Positions 43,319 through 52,650 of a stretch of DNA of 64,000 nt are shown piece by piece. The position numbers were made by a program, and so were the translations under genes. Origin of the DNA: CAVRUD01 sp963849635 (GTDB lineage Bacteria > Chloroflexota > Chloroflexia > Thermomicrobiales > UBA6265); NCBI GenBank assembly GCA_963849635.1, contig CAWKIA010000018.1, forward strand, positions 682,001-746,000. Reading direction: 5' to 3'. Under the pieces are notes generated by a model, which saw only the letters and a list, made by a program, of their open reading frames with translations, was not told the DNA's origin and did no database searches. The number at the start of each line of letters is the position of its first letter. Positions within the stretch are counted from its first letter, which is position 1.

Positions 43319-44432
43319 GTGCCACGGGAGTTGATTGCGAGCGCGCCACGGACGCCGGAGTTGCGTTGGTACGACGAGCCGGACCTCGGGCGAACGCAGG
43401 TCCGGGTAAAGACCGAATTCGCGTCGCCAAAGCACGGCACAGAGCTGGTGGCCTACCGCAATGATCCAGCGGCGGGCCGCCCGTATAGCGGCGCCTGGGG
43501 GGCGGTGCTGCCTGCTGAGAGCGGCAGAGCGACGTTTCCGCGGCGGTTGGGGAACATGGCGGTCGGCAGTGTGACCGAGATCGGATCGGAGGTATCACGC
43601 TTTCCAGGTTGGAGATCGGGTCTTCGGACACTTCCCGATCCGGGAGACGCAAACGGTCGAGGAGGAGGCAGCCGATCTGCTGCCGAAGGGGATGAGCGTC
43701 GAGGCGGCAGTCTGCCTCGATCCGGTTGTAATGGCGATGGCGATGCGGGACGTTCCGATTCGTCTGGGTGACAGGGTGGCGGTCTTCGGGCTGGGCGCGA
43801 TCGGCCTGATGGCGGTGCAACTTGCCCGCCTGAACGGAGCTGACTGGGTAGTGGCGGTCGATCCGATCGCCGCCCGGCGTGAGGTTGCCCTGGCGCTTGG
43901 AGCAGACGCGGCGCTCGACCCGGTGGCGGAAGGCGATTCCGGCCTGGCGATCCGCAAGCTGACGTACACGGGCAAGGGGACGCCGGAGGCGCCGGGGCGG
44001 GGCGCCAGGGTCGTGGGAGGCTACACCGAGGACACAACCCAGATGAGCCAGCTTGGGGTGGACGTTGCGATCGAAGTCTCGGGCAGCCCGCGAGCGCTGC
44101 ACGACGCGATCCGCTCGACTCGCTTCGGTGGGACAATCTGCGTCCTGTCGTTCTACGGCAAGGAGTCGGTTGGGCTGCATCTGGGCGAGGAGTTCCACGT
44201 CAACCGCCTGACGCTGGTTTCGGCACGGGCGCAGAGCCTGCCCCTGCGCGATGCGCCCGCGTGGGATCTGGCTCGTCTCGTCGAGATCTCAATGAAATGG
44301 TTAACGGATGGTCGTCTTCGGGCCGAAGGAATCGTGACGCCAGTCGTCGATTTCACCGACAGCGTGGAGGCCTATCGCGAGATTGACGAGCATCCGGAGC
44401 GATCGATCAAGTTGGGGATCCGCTTCCCGTGA
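43319..44432 (+). CDS. Zinc-type alcohol/polyol dehydrogenase-like oxidoreductase (one frameshift)
   Basis: Medium-chain dehydrogenase family. N-terminal part: VRVKTEFASPKHGTELVAYR; no classical Cys/His zinc set is obvious there. Joined across the frame break at 43604 (one extra base) it reads EVSRFQVGDRVFGHFPIRETQTVEEEAADLLPKGMSVEAAVCLDP. The nucleotide-binding domain has RVAVFGLGAIGLMAVQLARLNGADWVVAVDP (GxGxxG), then GVDVAIEVSGSPRALHDAIRSTRFGGTICVLSFYG. It probably oxidises a sugar or polyol with NAD(P). GTG 43319 has AGGAG at 43303-43307. Its stop overlaps the AraC gene start by 4 bases, so both are one operon next to a sugar importer. Confidence 0.82.
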
Positions 44433-45341
44433 TCGAGGCTGGCCTCTTTCCGGCGCCAGTGGTCCCGTACGTCCGGCTGGCCGACGTAGTGGTTCGGGCG
44501 GACTGGTTCACTCCTCCACGCCGGCTGCTCGACTATCTCCTGTTCTCCGTGCAGGAAGGGCAGTGCGTCGCCGAGATCGCCGGTCAGGAGATCGAGATCA
44601 GCAGCGGCGACGTGATTCTGGTTCAGCCGGACGAGTTGCATTCCCTGCGGGGCGTGGGACGGACGGTGACGCCGTTCATCCACTTCGACGTCTTCTACAA
44701 CGAGCGGCGGGCGGAGAGCTTTGCGACAAAGGGCGGGCAGGTGAGCCTGGCCGAGTACGGCGAGTTGCTCCAGCCGCGTCTGAATGATCTTGATTGGATC
44801 GGCCTCCCGGCGAAGCTCGCTCCAGCCCATCCTGCCCAGTTTATGGCAGCGGTCCTGCGCGCGGTCGAGCTGTGGCAGGCGGGTGACGCCCTGAGCAGGT
44901 TGCAGGCGGATCACACTGGTGATGGAGCTGCTGCTGGGCCTGTTCAGGCAATATGGGCGAATCGTTCCGCGGGAGACGCCTCAGCGCCGATCCTTGGGGT
45001 GGATTCCGTCGTACCTGTCGTATCACCTGGGAGAACCACTGTCGGTGGCGGACATGGCGGCGCGGGCGCGTCTTTCGCCGTCGCGGTTCGCCACACGTTT
45101 TCGCGAGGACTTCGGGCGATCGCCGCATCAATACTTCCTGCACCTGCGGATCGAGCACGCTCAAGAGTTGCTGCGAGGAACGGATCTGCCACTGAAGTCG
45201 ATCGCGGAATACTGCGGGTTCGCCGATGTGCACCACTTTTCCAAGGCGTTCAAACAGCGTGTCCGCCTGTCGCCGGGCGCATACCGGACGGGGTGGCAAT
45301 CGGGCGAATCAATGGGGAATCCAGTCGGTTTTGACAAATGA
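44429..45341 (+). CDS. AraC-family transcriptional regulator (one frameshift)
   Basis: Cytoplasmic DNA-binding regulator, about 304 residues. The N-terminal half is a cupin-like sensing domain (DYLLFSVQEGQCVAEIAGQEIEISSGDVILVQPDELHSLRGVGRTVTPFIHFDVFY). The frame breaks at about 44912 with one extra base; joined it reads LQADTLVMELLLGLFRQYG. The C-terminal AraC/XylS domain has PLSVADMAARARLSPSRFATRFREDFGRSPHQYFLHLRIEHAQELLRGTDLPLKSIAEYCGFADVHHFSKAFKQRVRLSPGAYR, both helix-turn-helix motifs intact. It overlaps the dehydrogenase gene and precedes the CUT1 receptor gene, so it probably controls this sugar-use locus in response to the sugar. Confidence 0.87.
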
Positions 45342-45471
45342 ATGCGACGATTGAGCAACGCGAAATCCTAGCCATCTCTATACACTGAGGCCCATCTGCT
45401 GGGGCAGTGGAGTTTGGCGTGGCGGAGACCCTGTGGACGCGGGGTCGTGCGGACAAGTGGAGGTGGACACC

Positions 45472-46791
45472 GTGGTTCATGCACGTCCGAGGTTATTGCC
45501 GGCGCTGCTGGCTTGTTTGATGGTCGTCGCATCGGCGGGCATCGCTGTTCGCGGGGGAGCCGCCCAGGACAAGGTCACACTGCTGGTCTGGGACCAGTTC
45601 ACCGGACCGGAAACAGAGATCGTCGACGACATCTACACGAAGTTCGAAGAATCCAGCGGTGGCACGATCGAGATCGAACGCGAGTCGTATTCGACCGACC
45701 AGATGCGCGATACCGTCAATACCGCGATGGCCTCCGGCACCGGTCCGGATGTGGTCTTCTACGACTCCGGCCCGGGCTACGCTGGCGTGCTGGCAACCGC
45801 CGGTCTTGTGCGTCCACTCGATGATCTTGCGGCACAGTACGGGTGGACAGAGCGAATCGCCGCGGGATCACTTGAGGGCGCATCGATCAACGGACAGCTC
45901 TACGGGCTGCCACTCCAGGTTGACCTGGTCGGCATGTATTACAACCAGGACCTTCTTACCGAGAAGGGGCTGACGGTGCCGACGACCATCGACGAGATGG
46001 TCGCGTTCTGTCAGGCGGCGGGAGGTACGCCCATCGCGTTCGCCAACAACCCGGGATGGGAGGCGTTCCACCAGTTTTCGATGGCGGTCACGAACGCGAT
46101 CGGGCCGGACGCGTTGCGCTCTCTCTTGATCGATAAGCAAGGGTCATGGAATACGCCCGAGGTCGTGGCCGCGATCACCGCATTCTTCGTCACGATGAAG
46201 GACGCCGGTTGCTATAGCGAAGATGCCAATGCTCTCACCTACGACGACGGGAACAGCCTCTTCTTCGGCGGTGAGTCGCCACTGCACACGACAGGGTCGT
46301 GGCTGGTGGGCGATATCACCGAGCAGATGGGGGCAGACGCCAATGTTGGGTTTGTCCCGTTCCCGGCGATTCCGGGCGGCGTCGGCCAGTTCTACCCGTC
46401 GGGCGTCGGGTCGTCGTTCTACATCTCCGCCCAGAGCGAGCACCAGACAGAGGCCGGTCAGTTCCTCGACTACCTCTTCTCGCCGGATGTCGCCCGGCGC
46501 TGGGTCGGTGAGGCCAAGTTCAACGTCCCGATGCAGGTCGATACGGCGGGCCTGGAAGTGACGCCGCTCCACCAGGCGATCCTCGACGTCCTTACTCAGG
46601 CGGCCAACGGCGAGGTGCAGCTTGGGTACAACATCGACGTCCTGACCCCACCGGAATTCAACGAAGCGATGTCGAATGGCTTCCAGGCGATCATCTCCGG
46701 CGACAAGACGCCGGAGGAGTTGGCGGCCGAACTGCAGACGGCCTGGGACGCCTACGTCCAGAGTTCAGGACAGGGGACGCCCACAGCGTAA
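45472..46791 (+). CDS. CUT1 sugar ABC transporter substrate-binding protein
   Basis: Family 1 extracellular solute-binding protein, 439 residues. Signal peptide at residues 1 to about 30 (RPRLLPALLACLMVVASAGIAVRGGAAQ), without a lipobox Cys. Mature part: VTLLVWDQFTGPETEIVDDIYTKFEESSGGTIEIERESYSTDQMRDTVNTAMASGTGPDVVFYDSG, GLPLQVDLVGMYYNQDLLTEKGLTVPTTIDEMVAFCQ, FFGGESPLHTTGSWLVGDI and VGFVPFPAIPGGVGQFYPSGVGSSFYISAQSEH. The Thr/Pro tail ends QGTPTA. GTG 45472 has GGAGGTGG six bases upstream and starts right before the signal peptide. It forms a receptor-permease-permease set with 46934 and 47861. Confidence 0.9.
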   Translation: MVHARPRLLPALLACLMVVASAGIAVRGGAAQDKVTLLVWDQFTGPETEIVDDIYTKFEESSGGTIEIERESYSTDQMRDTVNTAMASGTGPDVVFYDSGPGYAGVLATAGLVRPLDDLAAQYGWTERIAAGSLEGASINGQLYGLPLQVDLVGMYYNQDLLTEKGLTVPTTIDEMVAFCQAAGGTPIAFANNPGWEAFHQFSMAVTNAIGPDALRSLLIDKQGSWNTPEVVAAITAFFVTMKDAGCYSEDANALTYDDGNSLFFGGESPLHTTGSWLVGDITEQMGADANVGFVPFPAIPGGVGQFYPSGVGSSFYISAQSEHQTEAGQFLDYLFSPDVARRWVGEAKFNVPMQVDTAGLEVTPLHQAILDVLTQAANGEVQLGYNIDVLTPPEFNEAMSNGFQAIISGDKTPEELAAELQTAWDAYVQSSGQGTPTA

Positions 46792-46857
46792 AGCCCGGAA
46801 ATCAGGGGTTGAAACCTCGGGCTAAACCTACAAAGTCCCTCCGGGACTGACGACGAG
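46792..46857. repeat. Double-hairpin repeat, family R2 copy 1
   Basis: It starts at the base after the receptor stop. AGCCCG (46792-46797) pairs with CGGGCT (46818-46823), then AGTCCC (46834-46839) pairs with GGGACT (46843-46848), followed by GACGACGAGG. The same order of two hairpins and the GGGACTGAnGACGA tail recur at 52676-52744. Between the receptor and permease genes it could stabilise the upstream message. Confidence 0.7.
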
Positions 46858-46933
46858 GCTAGGCGGTGAATGGAGATCGGGACCAGGGCGAATATCGTCC
46901 TGGTCCCGGTTGTCCATATAGGGGCGGGAGACC

Positions 46934-47857
46934 ATGGCAGAACTGAGCGGGGTGCTGGCGCACCGGCAGAGTTCTCGGTTGGGACGGCATTGGGCGATGT
47001 ACCGGGCGGGGTACCTGTTCGTGGCGCCAGCCTTGATCCTCTACGCGGTTTTCATGATCTACCCGTTCATTCAGTCGATCTATCTCGCCTTTACCGATTG
47101 GGACGGGGCCCAAGCTGACAAGAACTTCGTCGGGCTGGACAACTTTCGGGCGCTGTTCGACGACGAGGTGCTGTGGGACTCGCTCCAGAACACACTCATC
47201 TGGGTGGTGATCGGCACGATCGGGCCGATCATCGTCGGGTTGCTGCTGGCGATGCTGCTCTGGCGGAGGCCGAAGGGGTTTACTGTCTTCCGCACGGTCT
47301 ACTTCATGCCTCAGGTGCTGTCGTCGGTGGTGATCGCGATCGTGTGGGGTTGGATCTACAACCCGATCTTCGGGATTCTCAACCAGGGGCTGGATAACGT
47401 CGGGTTGGAGTCGTGGTCGCGCGGGTGGCTGGGTGACCCGGATGTTGCCCTCTACGCGGTCCTGGTAGCGGCGATGTGGGCGGAGACGGGGTTCGTCTTT
47501 GTCGTCTTCCTGGCGGGCCTGCAGAACGTAAGCAAAGACCTGCTCGAGGCGGCGACGCTGGACGGCGCCAACGCCTGGCGCCGGTTCCGCGACGTGACTG
47601 TCCCCCAACTCGCGAACGTGATCACGGTGGTGACGGCGCTGCTGCTCATCGGCGGATTCAGCGTGTTCGACATCGTCTTCGCAATGACCCAGGGCGGGCC
47701 AAACCGGGCGACTGAGGTGATCGCGACATACACCTATGCCGAGGCGTTCACCCAGAATCGGGTGGGGTATGCCTCGACGCTTTCGCTCGTGATCACGGTG
47801 ATCTCGTTGGTCGCGTCGATCATCTACATCCGCCTGCGCGAACGCGGGGAGGCCTGA
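46934..47857 (+). CDS. CUT1 sugar ABC transporter permease (MalF-like)
   Basis: 307 residues with six hydrophobic helices. The N-terminus is followed by AGYLFVAPALILYAVFMIYPFIQSIYLAFTDWDGAQADKNFVGLDNFRALFDDE, the classic family start. The EAA loop reads KDLLEAATLDGANAWRRFRDVTVPQLANVI (EAA...G-like, with DGA kept). TQGGPNRATEVIATYTYAEAF is the usual late periplasmic segment. GGGCGGGAG precedes ATG 46934. It works with the receptor at 45472 and the permease four bases downstream. As in the other CUT1 set here, no ATPase is encoded with it. Confidence 0.92.
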   Translation: MAELSGVLAHRQSSRLGRHWAMYRAGYLFVAPALILYAVFMIYPFIQSIYLAFTDWDGAQADKNFVGLDNFRALFDDEVLWDSLQNTLIWVVIGTIGPIIVGLLLAMLLWRRPKGFTVFRTVYFMPQVLSSVVIAIVWGWIYNPIFGILNQGLDNVGLESWSRGWLGDPDVALYAVLVAAMWAETGFVFVVFLAGLQNVSKDLLEAATLDGANAWRRFRDVTVPQLANVITVVTALLLIGGFSVFDIVFAMTQGGPNRATEVIATYTYAEAFTQNRVGYASTLSLVITVISLVASIIYIRLRERGEA

Positions 47858-47860
47858 GCG

Positions 47861-48733
47861 ATGGCGACGGGTGTGCCAGGTGGAGCGGGCCGCGGTTCGC
47901 GACTGCGTTGGGACCGGCTGAGTGGGTCGGTGGCGACGTATGTCGTCCTCCTGATCTTCCTGGCGATCTTCCTGGTGCCGTTCATCTGGATCTGGTCGTC
48001 GGCATTCAAGACGTCGATCGAGATCTCGCGGGACCCGTTCGGGCTGCCGGATAGCTTCCGCTGGGAGAACTTGAAAGAAGCCTGGACGACGGGTCGGTTC
48101 GACCGGTACATCGGCAACAGCGTGATCTACGCGGTGGCGATTGTCAGCGGGGTGGTGGCGCTGTCGTGCATGGCGGGATACGCCCTGGCGTTGCTACCAC
48201 TGCCGTTCCGGGACGGGATTCTGGTGCTCTTCCTGCTCGGTCTGATGGTGCCGTTCCAGTCGGTGATGATCCCCCTCTACTACCTGCTGCGCGATCTCGA
48301 CCTCCTGCAAACGTATTGGGGGTTCATCGTGCCGGGGATTGCCCTGCGGTTGCCATTCGGCATCTTTCTGATGCGCGGCTTCTTCCGGGGATTGCCGCGC
48401 GAGATCGCCGACGCGGCCAGGGTGGACGGCGCCAACGAGTGGCATGTCTTCCGCCAGGTCATGTTGCCGCTGGCGACGCCGGGGCTGGCAACACTGGTGG
48501 TCTTCCAGTTCATGCACACCTGGAACCAGTTCCTGATGCCGCTCATCTTCGTGCAGCGAGACGACCTGCGGCCGGTTTCATTGGGGACACTCTTCTTCTT
48601 TGGCCGGTTCACGGCGGATCGTGGCATGATCGCGGCTGGGGTCACAATCTCGATGCTCCCGGTCGTGATCCTCTACCTGATCCTACAGCGCCGCTTCATC
48701 GAGGGCATCACGGCGGGAGCACTCAAGACATAG
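47861..48733 (+). CDS. CUT1 sugar ABC transporter permease (MalG-like)
   Basis: 290 residues, six hydrophobic helices. Family motifs: VPFIWIWSSAFKTSIEISRDPFGLPDSFRWENLKEAWTTGRFDRYIGNSVIYA, MVPFQSVMIPLYYLLRDLDLLQTYWGFIVPGIALRLPFGIFLMRGFFRGLPREIADAARVDGANEWHVFRQVMLPLATPGLATLVVFQFMHTWNQFLMPLIF. The coupling helix IADAARVDGANEW matches the EAA consensus. The C-terminus RRFIEGITAGALK is highly typical. Starts four bases after the previous gene. Confidence 0.93.
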   Translation: MATGVPGGAGRGSRLRWDRLSGSVATYVVLLIFLAIFLVPFIWIWSSAFKTSIEISRDPFGLPDSFRWENLKEAWTTGRFDRYIGNSVIYAVAIVSGVVALSCMAGYALALLPLPFRDGILVLFLLGLMVPFQSVMIPLYYLLRDLDLLQTYWGFIVPGIALRLPFGIFLMRGFFRGLPREIADAARVDGANEWHVFRQVMLPLATPGLATLVVFQFMHTWNQFLMPLIFVQRDDLRPVSLGTLFFFGRFTADRGMIAAGVTISMLPVVILYLILQRRFIEGITAGALKT

Positions 48734-48770
48734 GGCGGCAGCGGCTCGCCCGGGAGGTCATTTCGATCCT

Positions 48771-49374
48771 ATGGGCACGCCAGAAGTCGGGGCACAAGAA
48801 GCGCCAATCATCAATATCGTCGGCGAGAAGGTGGGGCTGGGGCCGCTGCGGCGGGAGAATATTCCGCTGCACACGCGAGTGGATGAATGACTTCTTCGTC
48901 TTGCGCACCTTCGGCGAGGTGCCGCAGCCGCGGACGATCGAGCGGCAGACGGCCTGGTTCGAATCCGCCGCCACCGGAGACGGAGCGATCTGGTTCACGA
49001 TCTACGAAGCGGGAACGTGGAGGCCGATTGGCAGCACTGCTCTGTTCGATGTTGAGCGGCAGCACGGGACGTGCACCTTCGGTCTCCTGATCGGCGAGGC
49101 TGATGCGCGCGGCAAGGGCTATGGAACCGAAGTTGCCCGGCTGATGCTGGACTATGCCTTCACGGCGCTGGGACTGCACAACGTCCACCTGGATGTGGAC
49201 GAGTTCAACCTGGCCGGGCGGAAGGCGTACGAGCGAGCGGGATTCAAAGAGATTGGACGGCGGCGGGAGGCGACGTGGCTGAACGGGCGCCGGTGGGACC
49301 TTATCTCTATGGATTGCCTGGCACGGGAGTTTGAGAGCCCGGTGCTGGGGAAAGTGTTTCGGCCGGACGAATGA
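48771..49374 (+). CDS. GNAT-family N-acetyltransferase (one frameshift)
   Basis: RimJ/RimL-type acetyltransferase that moves an acetyl group from acetyl-CoA to an amine. Joined across the break at 48876 (one extra base), the N-terminus reads GEKVGLGPLRRENIPLHTEWMNDFFVLRTFGEVPQP. The acetyl-CoA-binding motif A is FGLLIGEADARGKGYGTEVARLMLDYAFTALGLHNVHLDVDEFNLAGRKAYERAGFKEIGRRRE (R/Q-x-x-G-x-G/A as ARGKGYG). The C-terminus carries WDLISMDCLAREF. ATG 48771 follows GGGAGG at 48751. It follows the permease gene by 37 bases and may be in the same transcript. Confidence 0.83.
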
Positions 49375-49384
49375 GGATCGAACA

Positions 49385-49437
49385 CCTCACCCCCTACCCC
49401 CTCTCCACCCTAGCCCACTGCGGTGGAGAGGGGCGTC
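49385..49437. repeat. Hairpin repeat, family R3 copy 2
   Basis: It has the same outer words as the copy at 38941 (CCTCACCCCCT ... GGGGCGTCCGG). CCCCTCTCCAC (49398-49408) pairs with GTGGAGAGGGG (49423-49433) around a loop of 14 bases, ten longer than in copy 1. It begins 11 bases after the GNAT stop. Confidence 0.7.
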
Positions 49438-49502
49438 CGGTAGCGCTCTAACGACGGCAGCGCATGGCGAAATGGGTCCCGACGCTCCACCACCGCCCCG
49501 AC

Positions 49503-49626
49503 GTCATCCTGAGCCTGCGAAGGATCTTGGCGCTTTAGCGCCTTCGTGCTCGTTCGAAGACGCGATGCATTGCGGTCGGCCGCAAAGGCCGCCCGGCGGC
49601 CGAGATCCTTCGCCAGCTCAGGATGA
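49503..49626. repeat. Palindromic repeat, family R1 copy 2 (arms 49503-49527 and 49603-49626)
   Basis: The left arm GTCATCCTGAGCCTGCGAAG continues to GATCT and matches, inverted, the right arm AGATCCTTCGCCAGCTCAGG(ATGA) with a few differences. Arms and spacing resemble copy 1 at 24627-24772. Together with the R3 repeat it fills most of the 350-base gap before the epimerase gene. Confidence 0.72.
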
Positions 49627-49726
49627 AAGGTGGTACGAAGGCCTGCGATTGGGAAATGAGTATGCGTAGAAATGACTGTCGGAGTTCGTGAGGTTTGAGT
49701 AGTTGATGACCAGGTAGGAGACGCCA

Positions 49727-50706
49727 ATGGTGACACTGGTGACGGGCGGAAATGGGTGGATTCCGAGCCACGTGGTTCGGCGCCTGGCTGAGAGCGGGAA
49801 AAGGTAGTCTCGTATGACTTGAGTGAACCTGATGAGCCCCTTAAGGATCTGCTGAGTAATGTTGCTGGGCGGGTTGTGTTCGAACAAGGCGATGTGGTCG
49901 ATCGCGAGGCATTGCGGGCCGCGGCTGAGCGACATGGGGTGACGAGCATCATCCATGCGGCGGTGATCACGCCCCGGATCAATCGGGAGCGGGCGGAGCC
50001 GGACACGATTGTGGCGGTGAACCTGACTGGGACGGTGAATGCGCTCGAGGTGGCGCGGGAATTGCCGGGGTTCCGGCGGTTTGTCTATGTCTCATCGTGC
50101 GCGGTATGGGGGAATGTACCGGGAGCGACGGAGCTGACGGAGGAAACGCCGTCGTACACCACATCGCTCTATGGGATCACGAAGTATGCGAGTGAGCGGA
50201 TCGCCCTGCGCTACAACACGTTGTTTGGCCTGGATGTCGTGGCGGTGCGGCCCGCCAACGTCTATGGGCCAATGGAGCGGCTGTCGCCGGGGTTCGTGGG
50301 GGCGACGGAGATCCGGGAGATGCTGCGGCTCTACCATGAGGGGCAGGCGATCCGGGTCAATTCACTTGAGGGGCCGTATCTCGATTGGACCTACGTCGAC
50401 GATATCGCGCAGGGAATCGAGCGCGCCTGGGCGGCGGAAGGGCTGCCGAACCGGGTCTACTCGCTGACCGCCGGCACGCTCTACTCGATTGGTGATGTCC
50501 TTAGCGCGTTCGCGAAGCACCTGCCAGATCTGCGATACGAACAGGTCGCGGAGGACGAGGCCAACTACCATGTCTCCGGGGATGCTCCCGGGCCGATCCC
50601 AAGCAATGCCCGGATGAGGGAAGATTTCGGGTGGGCGCCAGAGACGACACTCGAGGACGGGATGGGCAGGTATCTCGATTGGGTCGCACGGTACGGGCCG
50701 CAATAG
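49727..50706 (+). CDS. NAD-dependent epimerase/dehydratase, SDR family (one frameshift)
   Basis: Extended short-chain dehydrogenase acting on a nucleotide sugar or related compound. N-terminus MVTLVTGGNGWIPSHVVRRLAESGK with the NAD-binding TGGxGxxxxH pattern, where the last Gly of GxxGxxG is Pro. The frame breaks at 49799-49802, an AAAA run that seems to have lost one A; joined it reads KKVVSYDLSEPDEPLKDLLS. It continues FEQGDVVD, VVAVNLTGTVNALEVARELPGFRRFVYVSSCAVWGN (catalytic Ser) and YTTSLYGITKYASERI (Tyr-x-x-x-Lys). AVRPANVYGPME and YLDWTYVDDIAQGI follow. GGTAGGAG precedes ATG 49727. It may act on the sugar taken up by the upstream importer. Confidence 0.85.
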
Positions 50707-50740
50707 CGGCACATGCGTGCCTGGCCAGAAGGATGTATCC

Positions 50741-51526
50741 ATGACCGCGAGTCGTTCGCCTGAGAACTCCGTCTTTCTCACCGATCTGACCGCAAAGGAG
50801 ATTCGGGAGGGGAACTACGACACGGCCATTCTGCCGGTGGGGGCAACAGAGTGGCACGGCGATCACCTACCGTACTCGACCGACACGATCACGGCGGCGG
50901 CGCTGGCGGAACGGTTCGCCCGGGACCTGGGGACGGCCCTGGTGCTGCCGCCGCTGGACTACGGGGTGTCTCCTCACCTGCTGGCCTGGCCGTGGACGAT
51001 GTCGATCCAGCCCGCCACTCTGAGCGCGATCGTGCGGGATGTTGGGGAGTCACTGCTGCATCATGGGATCACGAGGTTGCTGGTTGTTTCGGCGCACGAC
51101 GGCAATCCCGCCCCAATCGAAGTGGCGGCCAGGGACCTGCACAGTCGCCACGGCGTGTCGGTTGCGATCTTCGGTGGCTGGCAGGGGCTGTCGCGGCGGC
51201 TGTTGGCGCCGCAGGGACGAGATATCGACGAGGACCATGGTGGCCAGTCGGAGCTGTCGATGGTGCTCTACCTGAGGCCAGATCTAGCCCGGCCGGAGCG
51301 GGCGGTCGATGTGCCAAACCAGCAGTTCCACTATCCGGTACGGGTGATCGGCGGGTTTGACGCGGTCGTCCCTCACGGGCACAGCGGATCGGCTACGCAG
51401 GCGACCGCCGCCGAAGGGGAGGCGATCGTGAACGCGGTGGGCGAGCACGTCGGCCCATTCTTGAAGGATCTAGCGGCGAATGGCTGGCAGGGTGGGTCGT
51501 GGATGAGTGGGATCACAAAGGACTGA
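50741..51526 (+). CDS. Creatininase-family amidohydrolase
   Basis: Cytoplasmic metal-dependent hydrolase, 262 residues. Family motifs: AILPVGATEWHGDHLPYSTDTITAAALAERFA (metal-binding Glu, His and Asp), VLPPLDYGVSPHLLAWPWTMSIQPATL, LLVVSAHDGNPAPIEVAARDL (the usual NGHGGN is AHDGN here) and DEDHGGQSELSMVLYLRPDLARPE (metal Glu in HAGxxET-like position). In known members the substrate is creatinine, a formamidopyrimidine or a mycofactocin precursor; here the substrate is open. ATG 50741 has GAAGGA upstream. It lies 34 bases after the epimerase and is likely co-transcribed. Confidence 0.88.
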   Translation: MTASRSPENSVFLTDLTAKEIREGNYDTAILPVGATEWHGDHLPYSTDTITAAALAERFARDLGTALVLPPLDYGVSPHLLAWPWTMSIQPATLSAIVRDVGESLLHHGITRLLVVSAHDGNPAPIEVAARDLHSRHGVSVAIFGGWQGLSRRLLAPQGRDIDEDHGGQSELSMVLYLRPDLARPERAVDVPNQQFHYPVRVIGGFDAVVPHGHSGSATQATAAEGEAIVNAVGEHVGPFLKDLAANGWQGGSWMSGITKD

Positions 51527-51684
51527 CGGATTGAGCTGCCCACTGCAATCTCGCGTACGTACGCAGAGACTTTTATGCGCATAGTCAGGAATTGCGCGTT
51601 GACGGTGGGGCAATTGGTCTGCTAGGGTCTGTGGACGAAGCTGAGATGCAGCCCAAAATGGGCTGGAACCTGAGGACGCTCCAC

Positions 51685-52650
51685 ATGCCAGGGTACAGGC
51701 TGGGCGGCGTGATGCCGCGTAGCGCGCTCGTCGTGTCGCTGATGGGATTGTTGATGGTCGGCGTGGCGTTCCGGAGCAATCCGGCGACTGCCGAAGAAGC
51801 CGCCGTGCAGGCGGCGGGTTTTGCATGGGTCCCGGCGACCGTGCTCGGTACCGACGGAATCAACGTTCGGTCATGCGCCAGTCTCACCTGTGACGTGCTG
51901 GGAACGGTCAAGTTGGGTGAGAGCATTTGGGTGACCGGCCCGGCTGTTGATGGCTTCAGCCCGGTCGAGTACGGCGGTCTGCAGGGATTTGCGTACGACC
52001 TCTACCTGATGAAAGACGGAGACGCGGCACCATACCTCCTCGAAGGCGAGGCAGGCTGCAAGCGGGTCGCGATCATCTTCAACGTCGGCATCGGCGACCA
52101 CCCGATCCTGGGGATTCTGGACGACCTCAAGGATCGCGATGTGCCGGCGACGGTCTTCCTGATGGGGTGGTGGGCCGAGGCGAACCCACGTGAAGCGGCC
52201 CGGATAGCCGATCTTGGATTCGTGATCGGTAGCCACGGGAATCAGCGGACGGAGCTGACAGATCTCGGCGATGCCCAGATCGGGCAAGACATCGCGGAAG
52301 CCGACGCTGCAATCGCGGCGGCAATCGGCGAGGAGCCCAGCCCCTGGTTCACGGCTTATAGCGCCGCCAGCGACGATCGCACGCGGGGGATCGTGGCGCG
52401 AACCGGCTACTTGCCGGTCGAGTGGAAGGTCCCGGCAGCTGATTTTGGGCCCGGGGCGACGGCGAAGTCGGTCTACAGCCGCGTGATGCCGAGCGTATAC
52501 GACGGCGCAATCATCGAGTTCCATCTCGATGGGCCGACGAGCGCGACGTCGACAGCGGTGGCGCTGCCCTGGATCGTCGAAGAGCTCCGGGATGACGGCT
52601 ACACCTTCGTGACGATCCCGGAGATGGCGGATCCGTGCGAGGCGGGTTAG
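51685..52650 (+). CDS. Secreted SH3b + polysaccharide-deacetylase-like protein, active site degenerate
   Basis: Export signal near the start (SALVVSLMGLLMVGVAFRSNPATAEE). An SH3b domain follows (VLGTDGINVRSCASLTCDVLGTVKLGESIWVTGPAVDGFSPVEYGGLQGFAYDLYL). The rest is a NodB fold: RVAIIFNVGIGDHPILGILDDLKDRDVPATVFLMGWWAEANPREAARIADLGFVIGSHGNQRTELTDLGDAQI. In active enzymes motif 1 is TFDDG and motif 2 is H-S/T-x-x-H. Here they read IFNVG and SHGNQR, so the two Asp and the second His are lost. The later part (IIEFHLDG) is kept. It may be a carbohydrate-binding pseudo-enzyme. Start uncertain: ATG 51685 or an upstream in-frame ATG at 51646. Confidence 0.8.
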   Translation: MPGYRLGGVMPRSALVVSLMGLLMVGVAFRSNPATAEEAAVQAAGFAWVPATVLGTDGINVRSCASLTCDVLGTVKLGESIWVTGPAVDGFSPVEYGGLQGFAYDLYLMKDGDAAPYLLEGEAGCKRVAIIFNVGIGDHPILGILDDLKDRDVPATVFLMGWWAEANPREAARIADLGFVIGSHGNQRTELTDLGDAQIGQDIAEADAAIAAAIGEEPSPWFTAYSAASDDRTRGIVARTGYLPVEWKVPAADFGPGATAKSVYSRVMPSVYDGAIIEFHLDGPTSATSTAVALPWIVEELRDDGYTFVTIPEMADPCEAG

